This document shows positions 17,503-27,254 of a stretch of 45,215 nucleotides of DNA, piece by piece. The DNA lies in contig NTJV01000002.1 in assembly GCA_002457235.1 (NCBI GenBank), positions 1-45,215 of the forward strand. Reading direction: 5' to 3'. Below the pieces are notes generated by a model. That model saw nothing but the letters and a program-made list of their open reading frames with translations, searched no databases and was not told where the DNA came from. Both the position numbers and the translations under genes were made by a program. Position 1 is the stretch's first letter. The number at the start of each line of letters is the position of its first letter. The DNA is from Puniceicoccaceae bacterium MED-G32. GTDB taxonomy: Bacteria > Verrucomicrobiota > Verrucomicrobiia > Opitutales > Coraliomargaritaceae.

Positions 17503-18147
17503 TTATGCGTGTGCTCGCTTTTGTTTCACCGCAGTTCGTACCGTCACTAAACTGCCTTTATTTCCAGGGACACTGCCCTTAATTAAAATCAAGTTCTTAT
17601 CAGCGATCACTTTCACCACTTTAAGATTTTGTACAGTACGCTGAACATCGCCCATATGACCTGGCATTTTCTTACCTTTAATCACGTGACCTGGCCATTG
17701 GCACATACCATAAGAACCACCACGACGATGGAACATAGAACCGTGTGATGCAGGACCCCCAGCGAAACCATAGCGTTTTACTACACCTTGGAATCCTCGA
17801 CCTTTACTTGTCCCGATGATGTCAATCTTTTGTCCCGCTTCAAAGCGATCCACTGTTAAAACATCACCCACATTCAATTCTGTGTCTCCCGAAGTTCTGA
17901 ATTCTTGCAAATTTGATATCGGCTCTACCTTTGCTTTATACACATGACCCAATTCTGCTTTAGATAAGCGATGGGCTTTCTGTGAACCGTAGCCGAGCTG
18001 TATCGCATCATAGCCATCAGTATCCACTGACTTAATTTGAACGACTGGACAGGGTCCAGCTTCTATCACTGTCACAGGCACGAGGCGATTGTCCTCATCG
18101 AAGACCTGAGACATACCTAATTTTTTTCCTAAAAGGGCTATATTCAT
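17503..18147 (-). CDS. rplC: Ribosomal protein L3 (uL3)
   Basis: L3, an early assembly protein near the peptidyl-transferase centre. The 214 residues start MNIALLGKKLGMSQVFDEDNRLVPVTVIEAGPC and contain the signature GFQGVVKRYGFAGGPASHGSMFHRRGGSYGMCQWPGHVIKGKKMPGHMG. It is the first gene of its run: upstream, in place of rpsJ, lies a 384-base gap and then a plus-strand PEP-CTERM gene. It must therefore have its own promoter between 18148 and about 18400, which I could not pin down. No Shine-Dalgarno motif precedes the ATG. Confidence 0.96.
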   Translation of the reverse strand: MNIALLGKKLGMSQVFDEDNRLVPVTVIEAGPCPVVQIKSVDTDGYDAIQLGYGSQKAHRLSKAELGHVYKAKVEPISNLQEFRTSGDTELNVGDVLTVDRFEAGQKIDIIGTSKGRGFQGVVKRYGFAGGPASHGSMFHRRGGSYGMCQWPGHVIKGKKMPGHMGDVQRTVQNLKVVKVIADKNLILIKGSVPGNKGSLVTVRTAVKQKRAHA

Positions 18148-18531
18148 AATACTAATTGGCAGGTGGAAAACCTCACAACTTATTACCTAGCTTATTAAGA
18201 CTCTATAATAGTGTCACTCGGAGAACCGTTTACTAACCTGCTTTAGTGGTTAAAATTTAAATGTGATAAATAAAATTACTAAAGAGCCGAGGAAAAAAGA
18301 GCTTTTTTAACCTCAGGTCAACCCTTGATTTTGTTTTTTTTGTTTTTTTTGAAAAAAGTCATTCAAACTCAGCAAATTTCAGCTCCAAAGCCAACACATA
18401 CCAGAAATCACTGACAGCGATACAGCCAATTGAAAAAAATTCATTTTTTTGGGAATATATTAGTCTTATAAGACATCTAACAAATCCCAAAACAAATATT
18501 TTATAGTTCATACTAAATCTGGAAAAATATC
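18148..18531. other. Divergent intergenic region between rplC and the PEP-CTERM gene
   Basis: This 384-base region holds no convincing gene. It must carry the minus-strand promoter for rplC onward. TATTAT-like and TATAAT-like boxes exist near 18200 on both strands but with no good -35 partner. Around 18285-18355 there is a GAGG...CCTC imperfect inverted repeat around A6/T6 runs, followed by long T tracts (two runs of eight T). Close to the PEP-CTERM start there is a perfect 12-base palindrome, GTCTTATAAGAC, at 18463-18474, a possible operator. TTGAAA and TATATT at 18430 and 18456 are 20 bases apart, too far for a standard promoter. Confidence 0.5.
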
Positions 18532-19314
18532 ATGAAATGGAATCTATTATTCAAATTATTATCTGTCCGTTCTAACTTCAGTAAATGCGGATTCTTATTC
18601 TTAGGCTCTATTTTAGCTATTAATCATAGCTTATTCTCTTATAATTTATTTATAGGAGACATTAAATTTTCTGATCCAGTTCACCCAAACCAGACAGAAA
18701 ATCTCCCTTTAGAAGAAGTCATTGATGGCGATACCTCTACCGCTGGTTGGACATTAGCAAAAGATGCTGGTGTTGGTAGTATAATAGCACACTCCATTGA
18801 TGTGACTCTGGCTCAGCCCACTATACCGACACTACAACCCGGTGAGCGAGTGGATCATTACACCTAAAGCATCTCTTACCATTACGAGGGTATAAACTCG
18901 CCCAAAGACTATATGTTGGAGACGCGGTTTAATGGACAGGATGAATCACAAGCTCAGATTAATTTCGATAGCCTAAGCACGAATTATGGGGCAAATACCA
19001 TTTCTGTAGGTCCTGCTCCAGCAGGCCATCCATTGGCACCACAAGGGTCCCCGGGTATGATAACCACGACCGATCCAGAATCGACTCCCCCCTCCATTGT
19101 TATTCATACACTAGTTTTTAAAGGCAATACTCCACTTGAATTTTTAAGACTTAATACAATTTTAAATTCAGGTTGGACTGATGGCAGTCTTGTACTCAAT
19201 GAGGTGACTGGCATTGTTTCAGCAGAAATTGTCCCTGAGCCTTCAACCTATGCACTGCTCGCTGGTATTGTCGCGTTTGCCTTTATCGCTAAGAGAAAAC
19301 GCACCAAAGCTTAA
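18532..19314 (+). pseudogene. PEP-CTERM surface protein gene interrupted by an in-frame stop
   Basis: A single plus-strand frame encodes 259 residues but is broken by a TAA at 18865-18867. The first part (111 residues) has a hydrophobic N-terminal segment (about 19-41) of signal-peptide type. The second part resumes in the same frame without any base shift (SISYHYEGINSPKDY...) and ends with the PEP-CTERM sorting signal: VPEPSTYALL, a hydrophobic segment, then KRKR. Such proteins are recognised by an exosortase and placed on the cell surface or in matrix. The only difference from an intact gene is one codon; CAA to TAA would suffice. No sense-recoding of TAA is known in related bacteria, so loss of function or a sequencing error is likelier. 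It lies against the flow of the ribosomal genes. Confidence 0.85.
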
Positions 19315-19335
19315 TTTATCTTTAAACACTCAACT

Positions 19336-19373
19336 AAAAAACCTCGAGAGCAATGGCTTATCGAGGCTTTTTT
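19336..19373. terminator. Bidirectional terminator between the PEP-CTERM gene and rpsJ
   Basis: CCTCGA (19342-19347) pairs with TCGAGG (19361-19366), and AGC with GCT inside, closing a four-base loop. It is flanked by six A on one side and CTTTTTT on the other, so an RNA from either strand ends in a hairpin plus U run. It would end the plus-strand PEP-CTERM transcript and the minus-strand rpsJ transcript (stop at 19412). Confidence 0.75.
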
Positions 19374-19411
19374 ATGGTTTGTTATTTTTTAAACCGTAAG
19401 AAATTTCTTAC

Positions 19412-19720
19412 TTAAACATTGATGCTGATATCAACACCTGCGGGTAGGTTGAGTTTTTTTAACTCATCTACAGTTGCCGCAGTAGGCTCAAGGATATCGA
19501 TCAATCGTTTATGTGTACGAACCTCAAATTGATCCATAGATTTTTTATCTACGTGAGGCGAACGATTGACAGTAAATTTCTCAATGCGAGTTGGCATTGG
19601 TACAGGACCCGAAACTCGAGCACCTGAGCGTTTTGCAGTTTCGACAATTTCACCTACTGATTGATCAATCACTCGGTGATCGAAACCTTTTAGGCGGATT
19701 CTTATTCTTTGTGCACTCAT
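19412..19720 (-). CDS. rpsJ: Ribosomal protein S10 (uS10, NusE)
   Basis: S10 works in the 30S head and, as NusE, in antitermination with NusB and NusG. The 102 residues are normal: [22 protein letters not shown], then the signature [30 protein letters not shown], and a C-terminus in which [14 protein letters not shown] closes the fold. It follows fusA by 46 bases. In most bacteria S10 opens the operon that continues with rplC; here it is the last gene before a bidirectional terminator. Confidence 0.96.
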   Translation of the reverse strand: MSAQRIRIRLKGFDHRVIDQSVGEIVETAKRSGARVSGPVPMPTRIEKFTVNRSPHVDKKSMDQFEVRTHKRLIDILEPTAATVDELKKLNLPAGVDISINV

Positions 19721-19766
19721 AATAGATATTTTATTTTAGTTATTTGTTTGAATAGGTTATTAAATT

Positions 19767-21920
19767 TTAACTGATGAAGTTGGCATTGAGAATTTGTTGG
19801 AGGATATTCTCTGGGACAGGTTGAAAACTCTCTGGATTCATACTGTAAGAGGCACGCCCCTTACTCAATGAGCGAACGGTCGTGGAATAACCAAACATTT
19901 CCGAAAGCGGAACACTTGCCGAGATAATGGAATACAGCCCACGTGTACTCATATTTTGTATCTGCCCACGACGACGATTTAAATCCCCTATGATGTCCCC
20001 TTGATATTCATCAGGCGTTTCAACCTCAACTTGCATCATTGGTTCTAAAAGCAACGGCTGTGAAGATTCCATCGCTTCTTTGAAAGCGAAGATTCCTGCC
20101 ATTTTAAAAGCCATTTCAGAGGAATTGACTTCATCATGAGTCGCATCGTACAAGGAGATCTTAAAGTCGGTTACTGGATAGCTTGCGATTACACCATTAT
20201 TGGCCGCTTCTCGAATCCCTTCGAGCGTTGGCTCGATATACTGTTTCGGAATAGTTCCTTCTGGAAGCTTGTTTTCAATTACAACACCGGCACCTCGCTC
20301 TAATGGCTCTACTCGAATACAGGCATGACCGTACTGAGGGTTTTCGACTGTTTCTCGTATAAAGCGACCTTCACCCGAGGCCGATGCTCCAAATGTTTCT
20401 CGATAAGCAATCTGCGGACGACCGGCTTCTGCTTGAACTTTAAATTCTCTAAATAGGCGATCACGGATAATCTCCAAATGCAATTCGCCCATCCCTGCAA
20501 TTAAGGTTTGTCCTGTATCCTCATTGGTACTGACAAAAAAGGTAGGGTCTTCCTCAGATAAACACTTGAGCCCATGCTCTAATTTATCTTGATCCGCTGT
20601 TGTCTTAGGCTCTATTGACATAGAGATAACTGTTTCTGGAAATGTCGGTGGCTCTAATCGCATTGGATGGCTTTTTTCACAGAGCGTATCACCAGTCACT
20701 ACATCTCTTAAGCCAACGATTCCACATATATCTCCCGAGTGAGCTACTTCAATGTCTTCACGGGCATCTGCTTTCATGATAAGCAAACGAGCAATGCGTT
20801 CGGTCTTTCCTGTCCTAGGATTAAGTAAGGCCATACCTTTTTTCAAAGTGCCTGAATAAATACGGAAAAATACCAGCTTACCCACGTAAGAATCGTTCAT
20901 GAGTTTAAAAGCGAGTCCGCTTAATTTTGCTTGGTCACCAGGAACAACTGAGAGTTTTTTTCCTTTTAAGTCTTCTGCTTCAATAGCCGGCAGGTCGAGT
21001 GGGCAGGGCAAATAATTGATAACTGCATCAAGCAAGGCTTGTACTCCTTTATTTTTAAATGCCGTACCTGGAATTACAGGACAAAAATCGAGTGTTACGG
21101 TAGCCTTTCGTATCACGGATTGAAGAAACTCTGCGTCTATTGTTTGTCCTTCTAAATATTTTTCAGCGAGTGCCTCATCACAATCTGCTAAGGTTTCAAC
21201 GAGCGATTCGCGTTCAAACTCAGCATTTTCAAGCAAGTCTTGAGGAATGGATTCGATGTGAAAAGAATTTCCAGAGCTATCCTTTTCATCAAAGATGACC
21301 GCTTCCATTTTTACGAGATCGATCATGCCGGTAAATATTTCATCACCCTCATTCTCCTTAATGATTGGAATAAAAATCGCTTTCGCCTTGGCATTCAATC
21401 GTTTCTTCATCGATTCAATCGCCTGAGAAAAATTGGCCCCAACCCGATCCATCTTATTAATAAAAGCAATACGTGGAACTTGGTATTTTTCCATTTGTCG
21501 CCATACCGTCTCCGATTGTGGTTGAACCCCTGCGACCGCACAGAAAACGGCAATCGATCCATCGAGCACTCTGAGTGAACGCTCTACCTCAGCGGTAAAA
21601 TCAACATGTCCAGGCGTATCAATTAAATTTATTCGGTGCTCAATACCAGAAAAGATACCTGTGTCGTTTGTCCAATGACAAGAGATGGCTGCCGATGTGA
21701 TGGTAATACCACGCTCACGCTCTTGTTCCATCCAATCGGTTACAGAGCTGCCTTCATGAACCTCGCCCATTTTATGGACAACTCCTGTATAATAAAGAAT
21801 TCTTTCTGTAGTTGTTGTTTTTCCTGCATCTATGTGAGCGGCTATACCAATATTTCTCGTATATTCCATAGGGAATTTACGCTCTTGGGCATTCTGAGAA
21901 ACTATTTTCTGGGCTGACAT
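19767..21920 (-). CDS. fusA: Elongation factor G
   Basis: Translocation GTPase. From the ATG at 21920 the protein has 717 residues. The G domain has AHIDAGKT at 28-35, switch RGITI near 70-74, DTPGH at 101-105 and NKMD at 155-158. Domains II to V follow, with the domain IV and V regions GEGRFIRETVENPQYGHA and MFGYSTTVRSLSKGRASY. The start is uncertain: the frame extends 7 codons upstream only with TTG, while an ATG at 21869 would give 700 residues. I chose 21920 because a short extension before EYTRNIGIAAHID is familiar in this type of EF-G. No candidate has a strong Shine-Dalgarno site. It lies between rpsG and rpsJ; tuf is not adjacent. Confidence 0.95.
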   Translation of the reverse strand: MSAQKIVSQNAQERKFPMEYTRNIGIAAHIDAGKTTTTERILYYTGVVHKMGEVHEGSSVTDWMEQERERGITITSAAISCHWTNDTGIFSGIEHRINLIDTPGHVDFTAEVERSLRVLDGSIAVFCAVAGVQPQSETVWRQMEKYQVPRIAFINKMDRVGANFSQAIESMKKRLNAKAKAIFIPIIKENEGDEIFTGMIDLVKMEAVIFDEKDSSGNSFHIESIPQDLLENAEFERESLVETLADCDEALAEKYLEGQTIDAEFLQSVIRKATVTLDFCPVIPGTAFKNKGVQALLDAVINYLPCPLDLPAIEAEDLKGKKLSVVPGDQAKLSGLAFKLMNDSYVGKLVFFRIYSGTLKKGMALLNPRTGKTERIARLLIMKADAREDIEVAHSGDICGIVGLRDVVTGDTLCEKSHPMRLEPPTFPETVISMSIEPKTTADQDKLEHGLKCLSEEDPTFFVSTNEDTGQTLIAGMGELHLEIIRDRLFREFKVQAEAGRPQIAYRETFGASASGEGRFIRETVENPQYGHACIRVEPLERGAGVVIENKLPEGTIPKQYIEPTLEGIREAANNGVIASYPVTDFKISLYDATHDEVNSSEMAFKMAGIFAFKEAMESSQPLLLEPMMQVEVETPDEYQGDIIGDLNRRRGQIQNMSTRGLYSIISASVPLSEMFGYSTTVRSLSKGRASYSMNPESFQPVPENILQQILNANFIS

Positions 21921-21970
21921 AAATAAACTGGAAAAGAACAAAAAGAAAAAGCGAAGAAAAGGTTAAACCT

Positions 21971-22444
21971 TTACCATCGCAAATGTGCAAATGCACGATT
22001 GGCTTGAGCCATACGGTGAGTCTCTTCTTTCTTCTTTACGACTCCTCCGGTGTTGTTGTAAGCATCGATGATTTCATCGGCTAAGGCTTCATCCATAGCG
22101 ACACCTTTACGCTTACGTGCTGAACTGATCATCCAGCGAAAGGCTAATGTTTGTTGACGCTCAAATGCGATCTCAACTGGTACTTGATAGGTAGCTCCAC
22201 CAACTCGACGGCTTTTTACTTCGATCTTTGGACGTGCATTTTCTAAAGCACCCATTACCAAATCAACAGGATCTCCTTTAGCCAACTTTTCGCTCACTCT
22301 TTGGAAAGCAGTGTAGACGATACGTTGTGCAACAGTGCGTTTACCACGCTCCATAATCATGTTCACTAAATTAGTCACTAAGGTACTGTTATAGCGAGGA
22401 TCTGGAATTACTGGACGTTTAACGGCTTGGCGACGACGAGACAT
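21971..22444 (-). CDS. rpsG: Ribosomal protein S7 (uS7)
   Basis: S7 nucleates assembly of the 30S head. The 157 residues are typical: MSRRRQAVKRPVIPDPRYNSTLVTNLVNMIMERGKRTVAQRIVY, then KSRRVGGATYQVPVEI and the C-terminal NRAFAHLRW. It follows rpsL by 44 bases and precedes fusA, the standard str order. The ATG is preceded by TTTTTAAGAAAT, with no Shine-Dalgarno motif. Confidence 0.96.
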   Translation of the reverse strand: MSRRRQAVKRPVIPDPRYNSTLVTNLVNMIMERGKRTVAQRIVYTAFQRVSEKLAKGDPVDLVMGALENARPKIEVKSRRVGGATYQVPVEIAFERQQTLAFRWMISSARKRKGVAMDEALADEIIDAYNNTGGVVKKKEETHRMAQANRAFAHLRW

Positions 22445-22488
22445 ATTTCTTAAAAATTTTTTGGTTTATAAATGATAAATTGATTAGC

Positions 22489-22863
22489 TTATTCTTTCGG
22501 ACGTTTCACTCCATATTTAGAACGACTACGACGGCGTTTTTCTACACCCACACAGTCAAGAGTTCCACGAACAATGTGATAACGCACACCAGGAAGGTCT
22601 TTCACACGACCGCCTCGTACTAGTACAATACTGTGCTCCTGTAAACTGTGTCCTTCATCTGGAATGTAAGCGATCACTTCCATACCGTTTGTGAGACGTA
22701 CTTTAGCCACTTTACGAATCGCTGAATTCGGTTTTTTGGGCGTACGAGTCATCACTTGAACACAAACACCACGACGAAAAGGGTTACGGTCTAAAGCACG
22801 AGACTTAGACTTTACTTTTTGTATAATTCGAGGTGAACGAACGAGTTGATTGATTGTTGGCAT
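22489..22863 (-). CDS. rpsL: Ribosomal protein S12 (uS12)
   Basis: S12 of the decoding centre, 124 residues from the ATG at 22863 ([12 protein letters not shown]). The frame is open for 20 more codons upstream, but that sequence (MLGLRTFPY...) is not part of the family, so the shorter start is preferred. [19 protein letters not shown] holds the Lys equivalent to E. coli K43, and [15 protein letters not shown] the Lys equivalent to K88; both are the streptomycin-sensitive form. It begins the str-type group, with a 126-base gap to rpoC, and has no visible Shine-Dalgarno site. Confidence 0.96.
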   Translation of the reverse strand: MPTINQLVRSPRIIQKVKSKSRALDRNPFRRGVCVQVMTRTPKKPNSAIRKVAKVRLTNGMEVIAYIPDEGHSLQEHSIVLVRGGRVKDLPGVRYHIVRGTLDCVGVEKRRRSRSKYGVKRPKE

Positions 22864-22989
22864 TGTAATTTGTGTGTATCTAAATTGATTTCTTATATAA
22901 GGAAAAGTCCGCAAACCTAGCATTTACGCTATTGTGTGCAAGCTATTTGTTTAATTTTTCTATTTTTTTGTAAAACGAGCATATTTAAC

Positions 22990-25900
22990 TTATCCGGCTT
23001 CTTCTGATTCAGCAGGTGCTTCTTCTGCAGGAGCTTGACCGTCTGCATTTTCTGGAGTTTCCGATAAACCAGGGACTTGGTTTAAATCAACCTCAGGTGT
23101 TGGAATAGCCACACCTTCGACATGCTTTGCTGCTTCTTCAGGTGAAAGTTGTTCCATATCTGCACCTAGTGTATCGATTCTCAAACGACGATATGCGGGT
23201 AAACCTGTTCCAGCCGGAATCAAGTGACCCATGATCACGTTTTCTTTGAAACCTTTGAGCCAGTCAACTTTACCGAGAGTCGATGCGTCTGTTAGAACAC
23301 GTGTTGTTTCTTGGAAGGATGCTGCTGAGATGAAGGATTCTGTTTCAATTGAGGATTTTGTGATACCCAATAATACAGGCTCGCCTTCAGCTGGCTTACC
23401 GCCCGCTTCATCGATGGCATCATTTGATTTCATGAATTCAAATCGATCAACTTGCTCGCCCCAGAAGAATTCCGAGTCACCCGGATCGGTGATTCTTACC
23501 TTCTTGAGCATTTGAGCAATAATCACCTCAATGTGTTTATCGTTAATCGTCACACCTTGGAGGCGATACACTTTTTGAATCTCTTCAATCAGGTAATCAC
23601 ATACTTTCTCGCGACCTAAGATTTCTAATAATTCGTGTGGATCAGCGGCACCTTCTGTTAGGTGCTGTCCTTTGTGAACCAAGTCACCAATTTGCACGAG
23701 CAAATGTTTTCCATGAGGAATTAGGTGAACCTCTTCATTTCCGGTTTCTGGATCTGTCACTAATAATTTCTTCTTACCACGTAGGGTTCCATCAACGGAT
23801 ACTACTCCGTCAATTTTAGCCATTTCCGCTGCTTCCTTAGGACGGCGCGCTTCAAATAATTCGGCGACTCGTGGTAGACCACCAGTAATATCTTGTGTCT
23901 TAGAAGCTTGTCGCGGCGTTTTAGCCAACATAGCACCTTGTGTAATCGTGTCTTTTTCATTCACCACGATTTGAGCACCGGTTGGAATCGCATAGGTAGC
24001 AACGACTTTTTTACCCTCTAAGATTTCAATCTGAGGATTTAAATCATCTTTGTGCTCAACAACAACTGTTGCGATCTGGCCGGAAGAATCATCCATCTCG
24101 CGTTTGATTGTCACTCCAGGAATCATATCGCTGAAGCCAATCTTACCACCCTTTTCTGAAAGAATCGGAATGTTATGCGGATCCCACATAGCGAGAATCT
24201 CGCCTTTTTTGATACTACCACCATCTGGTTGAGTTAATACTGAACCGACTACGATTTTATAATCTTCAAGCACTCGACCATTATCATCTAAGATTAGGAC
24301 TGAGCCTGTCTTATTAAGTACGATACTTGCACCATCAATCGTTTGAACGATTCTTAAATTTTTATACTGAACAGTACCGCCAGTACGAACTTTGATTTCA
24401 GGATTCTTGAAAACACCACTCGCAATACCACCAATGTGGAAAGTACGCATGGTCAATTGTGTTCCTGGCTCACCAATTGATTGTGCAGCAATGATACCGA
24501 CTGAGGCACCTCGCTCAACCATTGAGTTGGTCGCTGGATTGATACCGTATTCAAGGGCTGTAATTCCAATCTTCTTACGGGTTGTCAGAGAAGAAAGTAC
24601 TTTAACTTTCTCAATACCGACTTCATCGATCTTATGCGCTATCTCCTCCGTGATGATTTCACCATTTTTAACAATGATTTCATCTGGGTTTAAAGGATTC
24701 TTAATGTCATTTGAAGAGCAACGTCCCACAATTCGGTCGAACAAGCTGACGATTTCGTCATCACCTTCGTAAATAGCATACTTCCAAATACCAGTGCGGT
24801 TTTGATCATCATAGGCTTCAACGATGCAATCCATAGCCACATCACAAAGCTTACGAGTCATATAACCAGCATCCGCAGTTTTCAAAGCGGTATCGGCTAG
24901 TCCTTTACGTGCACCGTGAGTAGAGATGAAGTATTCTAAGACTGATAAACCTTCACGGAATGAAGAAAGAATTGGACGTTCAATAATTTCACCTGATGGT
25001 TTAGCCATCAATCCACGAGTACCGCACAACTGTCTAACTTGTTGTTTGTTACCACGAGCACCTGAATCCATCATTAAGAACACAGGGTTCATGGCTTCTT
25101 GTCCGGAATTTTCTTTCAACTCATCGAATACTGCTTTGGCGATTTCGTCCGTTGTACCCGTCCAAATATCGATAATTTTGTTGTATCGCTCTCCTTCGGT
25201 GATGATACCTTTTTTGTACTGACCCTCAACTTCGTCAATTTTCTTACGTGCTTGTTTGACGATCGCTGGTTTTGATTCAGGGATGATCATGTCATCAATA
25301 CCGATGGAAACACCTGCTTTAGTTGCGATTTTAAAGCCAACATCTTTCAAGACATCGAGTGTCTTAACTGTTTCAGCTTTGCCCACCTTTCGGTAGGTTT
25401 CTAAAATAATATCCCCTAACTTGCCTTTCGCTACTGGAAAATTGATAAATCCTAATTCTTCAGGCCAAATTGTATTAAAAATAACACGCCCTACAGTCGT
25501 GCAGATAACTTTATCATTTGAATTACCGTAAGAAGTCGTTTCGTTACCAAAATCGGGGTTAATGAAATTAATCCAATCTTTGACATCTAGAGCGCCGTCA
25601 GCAACAGCTGTGTCGAGCTCGTCTTTATCAACGATCAATGGCAAACGTTTGCCTTTAGGTGCTTTATATCTTGGCTCACAGGTTAAGAAATAAGACCCTA
25701 AAACAATATCTTGTGAAGGAGTTAAAATTGGCTTTCCGCTAGAGGGCGAAAAGATATTGTGTGTAGCCATCATCAAAGTCTTAGCTTCCATGACCGCTTC
25801 CAAAGATAAAGGAACGTGAACCGCCATTTGGTCTCCATCAAAGTCAGCATTGTAAGCAGTACAGACGAGTGGGTGAACACGAATCGCATCACCTTCAATC

Positions 25901-27228
25901 AGTACTGGCTCGAAAGCTTGGATCGATAAACGGTGCAGAGTTGGAGCACGATTCAAAAGAACTGGATGCCCTTTTGTGACTTCTTCTAAAATGTCCCAAA
26001 CTTCTGGTGACTGTTTTTCAATCATCTTACGAGCACCACGTACAGTGTGAACGAATCCAAGTTCTTTTAGACGACGAATAATAAAAGGTTCAAATAAAAC
26101 CAATGCCATTTTCTTAGGCAAACCACATTGATTGAGCTTAAGCTCTGGACCTGTAACAATAACCGAACGTCCTGAGTAATCCACACGTTTACCAAGAAGG
26201 TTTTGACGGAAACGACCTTGCTTACCCTTCAGCATATCTGAAAGTGATTTTAAAGGACGATTGCCTGCACCTGTCACCGCACGACCATGGCGACCATTAT
26301 CAAATAAGGCATCCACAGCTTCTTGAAGCATACGCTTTTCATTGTGAATAATCACGTCAGGCGTTTTCAACTGTAAAAGATTTTTTAGACGGTTGTTACG
26401 ATTGATCACACGACGGTATAAGTCGTTCAAATCAGATGTAGCAAAACGTCCGCCTTCGAGAGGCACAAGTGGTCTAAGGTCTGGTGGTACTACAGGCAAT
26501 GCTTCGAGAACCATCCAATCTGGACTAGACCCTGAACTGATGAAACCTTGGATAGTTTTTAATCGTTTTGAAACTTTCTTTTTGATCTGCTTCGAACGAG
26601 TCGCATGCATTTGCTCATTCAATTCGATGACTGTTGCTTGTAAGTCAACACGCTTAAGTGCATCACGAACTGCTTCAGCGCCCATTCCAGCAACAAATGA
26701 ATCTTCACCGTACTCGTCTTGTGCTTGAAGATATTCCTGCTCAGTTAATAACTGGCGTTCTTCAAGGGGTGTCTTACCTGGATCAATCACCAAGTAGTTT
26801 TCATAATAAATAACACGTTCTAAATTTCTCGCAGTGATATCGAGTAATAGACCTAAACGACTTGGCATACTCTTTAAGAACCAAATGTGTGAAACTGGAA
26901 CTGCTAATTCAATATGCCCCATGCGGTCACGGCGAACACGTGAAACAGTCACCTCAACTCCACAACGGTCACAAATAACCCCTTTGTACTTAATACGCTT
27001 ATATTTTCCACACGCACATTCGTAATCCCTTACTGGACCAAATATACGCTGACAAAATAAACCACCTGGCTCGGGCTTAAACGTACGATAATTAATCGTC
27101 TCAGGGTTTTTCACTTCCCCTCTCGACCAATCACGAATGGCTTCAGGAGAAGCGACTGTGATTTTAACATGATCAAACGCTTTTGTTGCTTCGTAACCTA
27201 ATATATCTCGTGCGACTTCTGTACTCAT
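22990..27228 (-). CDS. rpoC: RNA polymerase beta' subunit, lacking the second zinc site
   Basis: Catalytic subunit, 1412 residues. The first zinc ribbon is intact (C71, C73, C86, C89), and NADFDGDQM at 460-468 holds the three Mg-binding Asp residues. The bridge-helix and trigger-loop regions (GGARGNK-like [10 protein letters not shown] near 721-730; [24 protein letters not shown] at 911-934) are present. The second zinc site, in E. coli C814, C888, C895 and C898, is absent: the aligned residues are Q809, T883, T890 and E893. The C-terminus has an acidic Ala/Glu-rich tail of about 28 residues. It follows rpoB by 26 bases. No Shine-Dalgarno motif precedes the ATG. Confidence 0.97.
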   Translation of the reverse strand: MSTEVARDILGYEATKAFDHVKITVASPEAIRDWSRGEVKNPETINYRTFKPEPGGLFCQRIFGPVRDYECACGKYKRIKYKGVICDRCGVEVTVSRVRRDRMGHIELAVPVSHIWFLKSMPSRLGLLLDITARNLERVIYYENYLVIDPGKTPLEERQLLTEQEYLQAQDEYGEDSFVAGMGAEAVRDALKRVDLQATVIELNEQMHATRSKQIKKKVSKRLKTIQGFISSGSSPDWMVLEALPVVPPDLRPLVPLEGGRFATSDLNDLYRRVINRNNRLKNLLQLKTPDVIIHNEKRMLQEAVDALFDNGRHGRAVTGAGNRPLKSLSDMLKGKQGRFRQNLLGKRVDYSGRSVIVTGPELKLNQCGLPKKMALVLFEPFIIRRLKELGFVHTVRGARKMIEKQSPEVWDILEEVTKGHPVLLNRAPTLHRLSIQAFEPVLIEGDAIRVHPLVCTAYNADFDGDQMAVHVPLSLEAVMEAKTLMMATHNIFSPSSGKPILTPSQDIVLGSYFLTCEPRYKAPKGKRLPLIVDKDELDTAVADGALDVKDWINFINPDFGNETTSYGNSNDKVICTTVGRVIFNTIWPEELGFINFPVAKGKLGDIILETYRKVGKAETVKTLDVLKDVGFKIATKAGVSIGIDDMIIPESKPAIVKQARKKIDEVEGQYKKGIITEGERYNKIIDIWTGTTDEIAKAVFDELKENSGQEAMNPVFLMMDSGARGNKQQVRQLCGTRGLMAKPSGEIIERPILSSFREGLSVLEYFISTHGARKGLADTALKTADAGYMTRKLCDVAMDCIVEAYDDQNRTGIWKYAIYEGDDEIVSLFDRIVGRCSSNDIKNPLNPDEIIVKNGEIITEEIAHKIDEVGIEKVKVLSSLTTRKKIGITALEYGINPATNSMVERGASVGIIAAQSIGEPGTQLTMRTFHIGGIASGVFKNPEIKVRTGGTVQYKNLRIVQTIDGASIVLNKTGSVLILDDNGRVLEDYKIVVGSVLTQPDGGSIKKGEILAMWDPHNIPILSEKGGKIGFSDMIPGVTIKREMDDSSGQIATVVVEHKDDLNPQIEILEGKKVVATYAIPTGAQIVVNEKDTITQGAMLAKTPRQASKTQDITGGLPRVAELFEARRPKEAAEMAKIDGVVSVDGTLRGKKKLLVTDPETGNEEVHLIPHGKHLLVQIGDLVHKGQHLTEGAADPHELLEILGREKVCDYLIEEIQKVYRLQGVTINDKHIEVIIAQMLKKVRITDPGDSEFFWGEQVDRFEFMKSNDAIDEAGGKPAEGEPVLLGITKSSIETESFISAASFQETTRVLTDASTLGKVDWLKGFKENVIMGHLIPAGTGLPAYRRLRIDTLGADMEQLSPEEAAKHVEGVAIPTPEVDLNQVPGLSETPENADGQAPAEEAPAESEEAG

Positions 27229-27254
27229 ATTTTTAAAAAATTAATGGTTATTAC

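Noticed and set aside
18865-18867. Recoding (readthrough) of TAA to make full-length PEP-CTERM protein.
   Set aside because: Known recoding of stops uses TGA (selenocysteine) or TAG (pyrrolysine). I see no hairpin or other element around this TAA that would suggest programmed readthrough.
21869-21941. Alternative fusA starts: TTG at 21941 and ATG at 21869.
   Set aside because: TTG adds seven residues unlike the family. ATG at 21869 would drop a segment I believe is common in this type of EF-G, although it cannot be excluded.
22864-22923. Upstream extension of rpsL beginning MLGLRTFPY.
   Set aside because: S12 starts at MPTINQL across bacteria; the upstream codons lie in the rpoC-rpsL gap and show no family similarity.
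22914-22941. Possible rpsL promoter on the minus strand: TTGCAC, 16 bases, TAGGTT, in the 126-base rpoC-rpsL gap.
   Set aside because: The -10 matches consensus at only three positions. It could be a real str promoter but the sequence alone does not support it.
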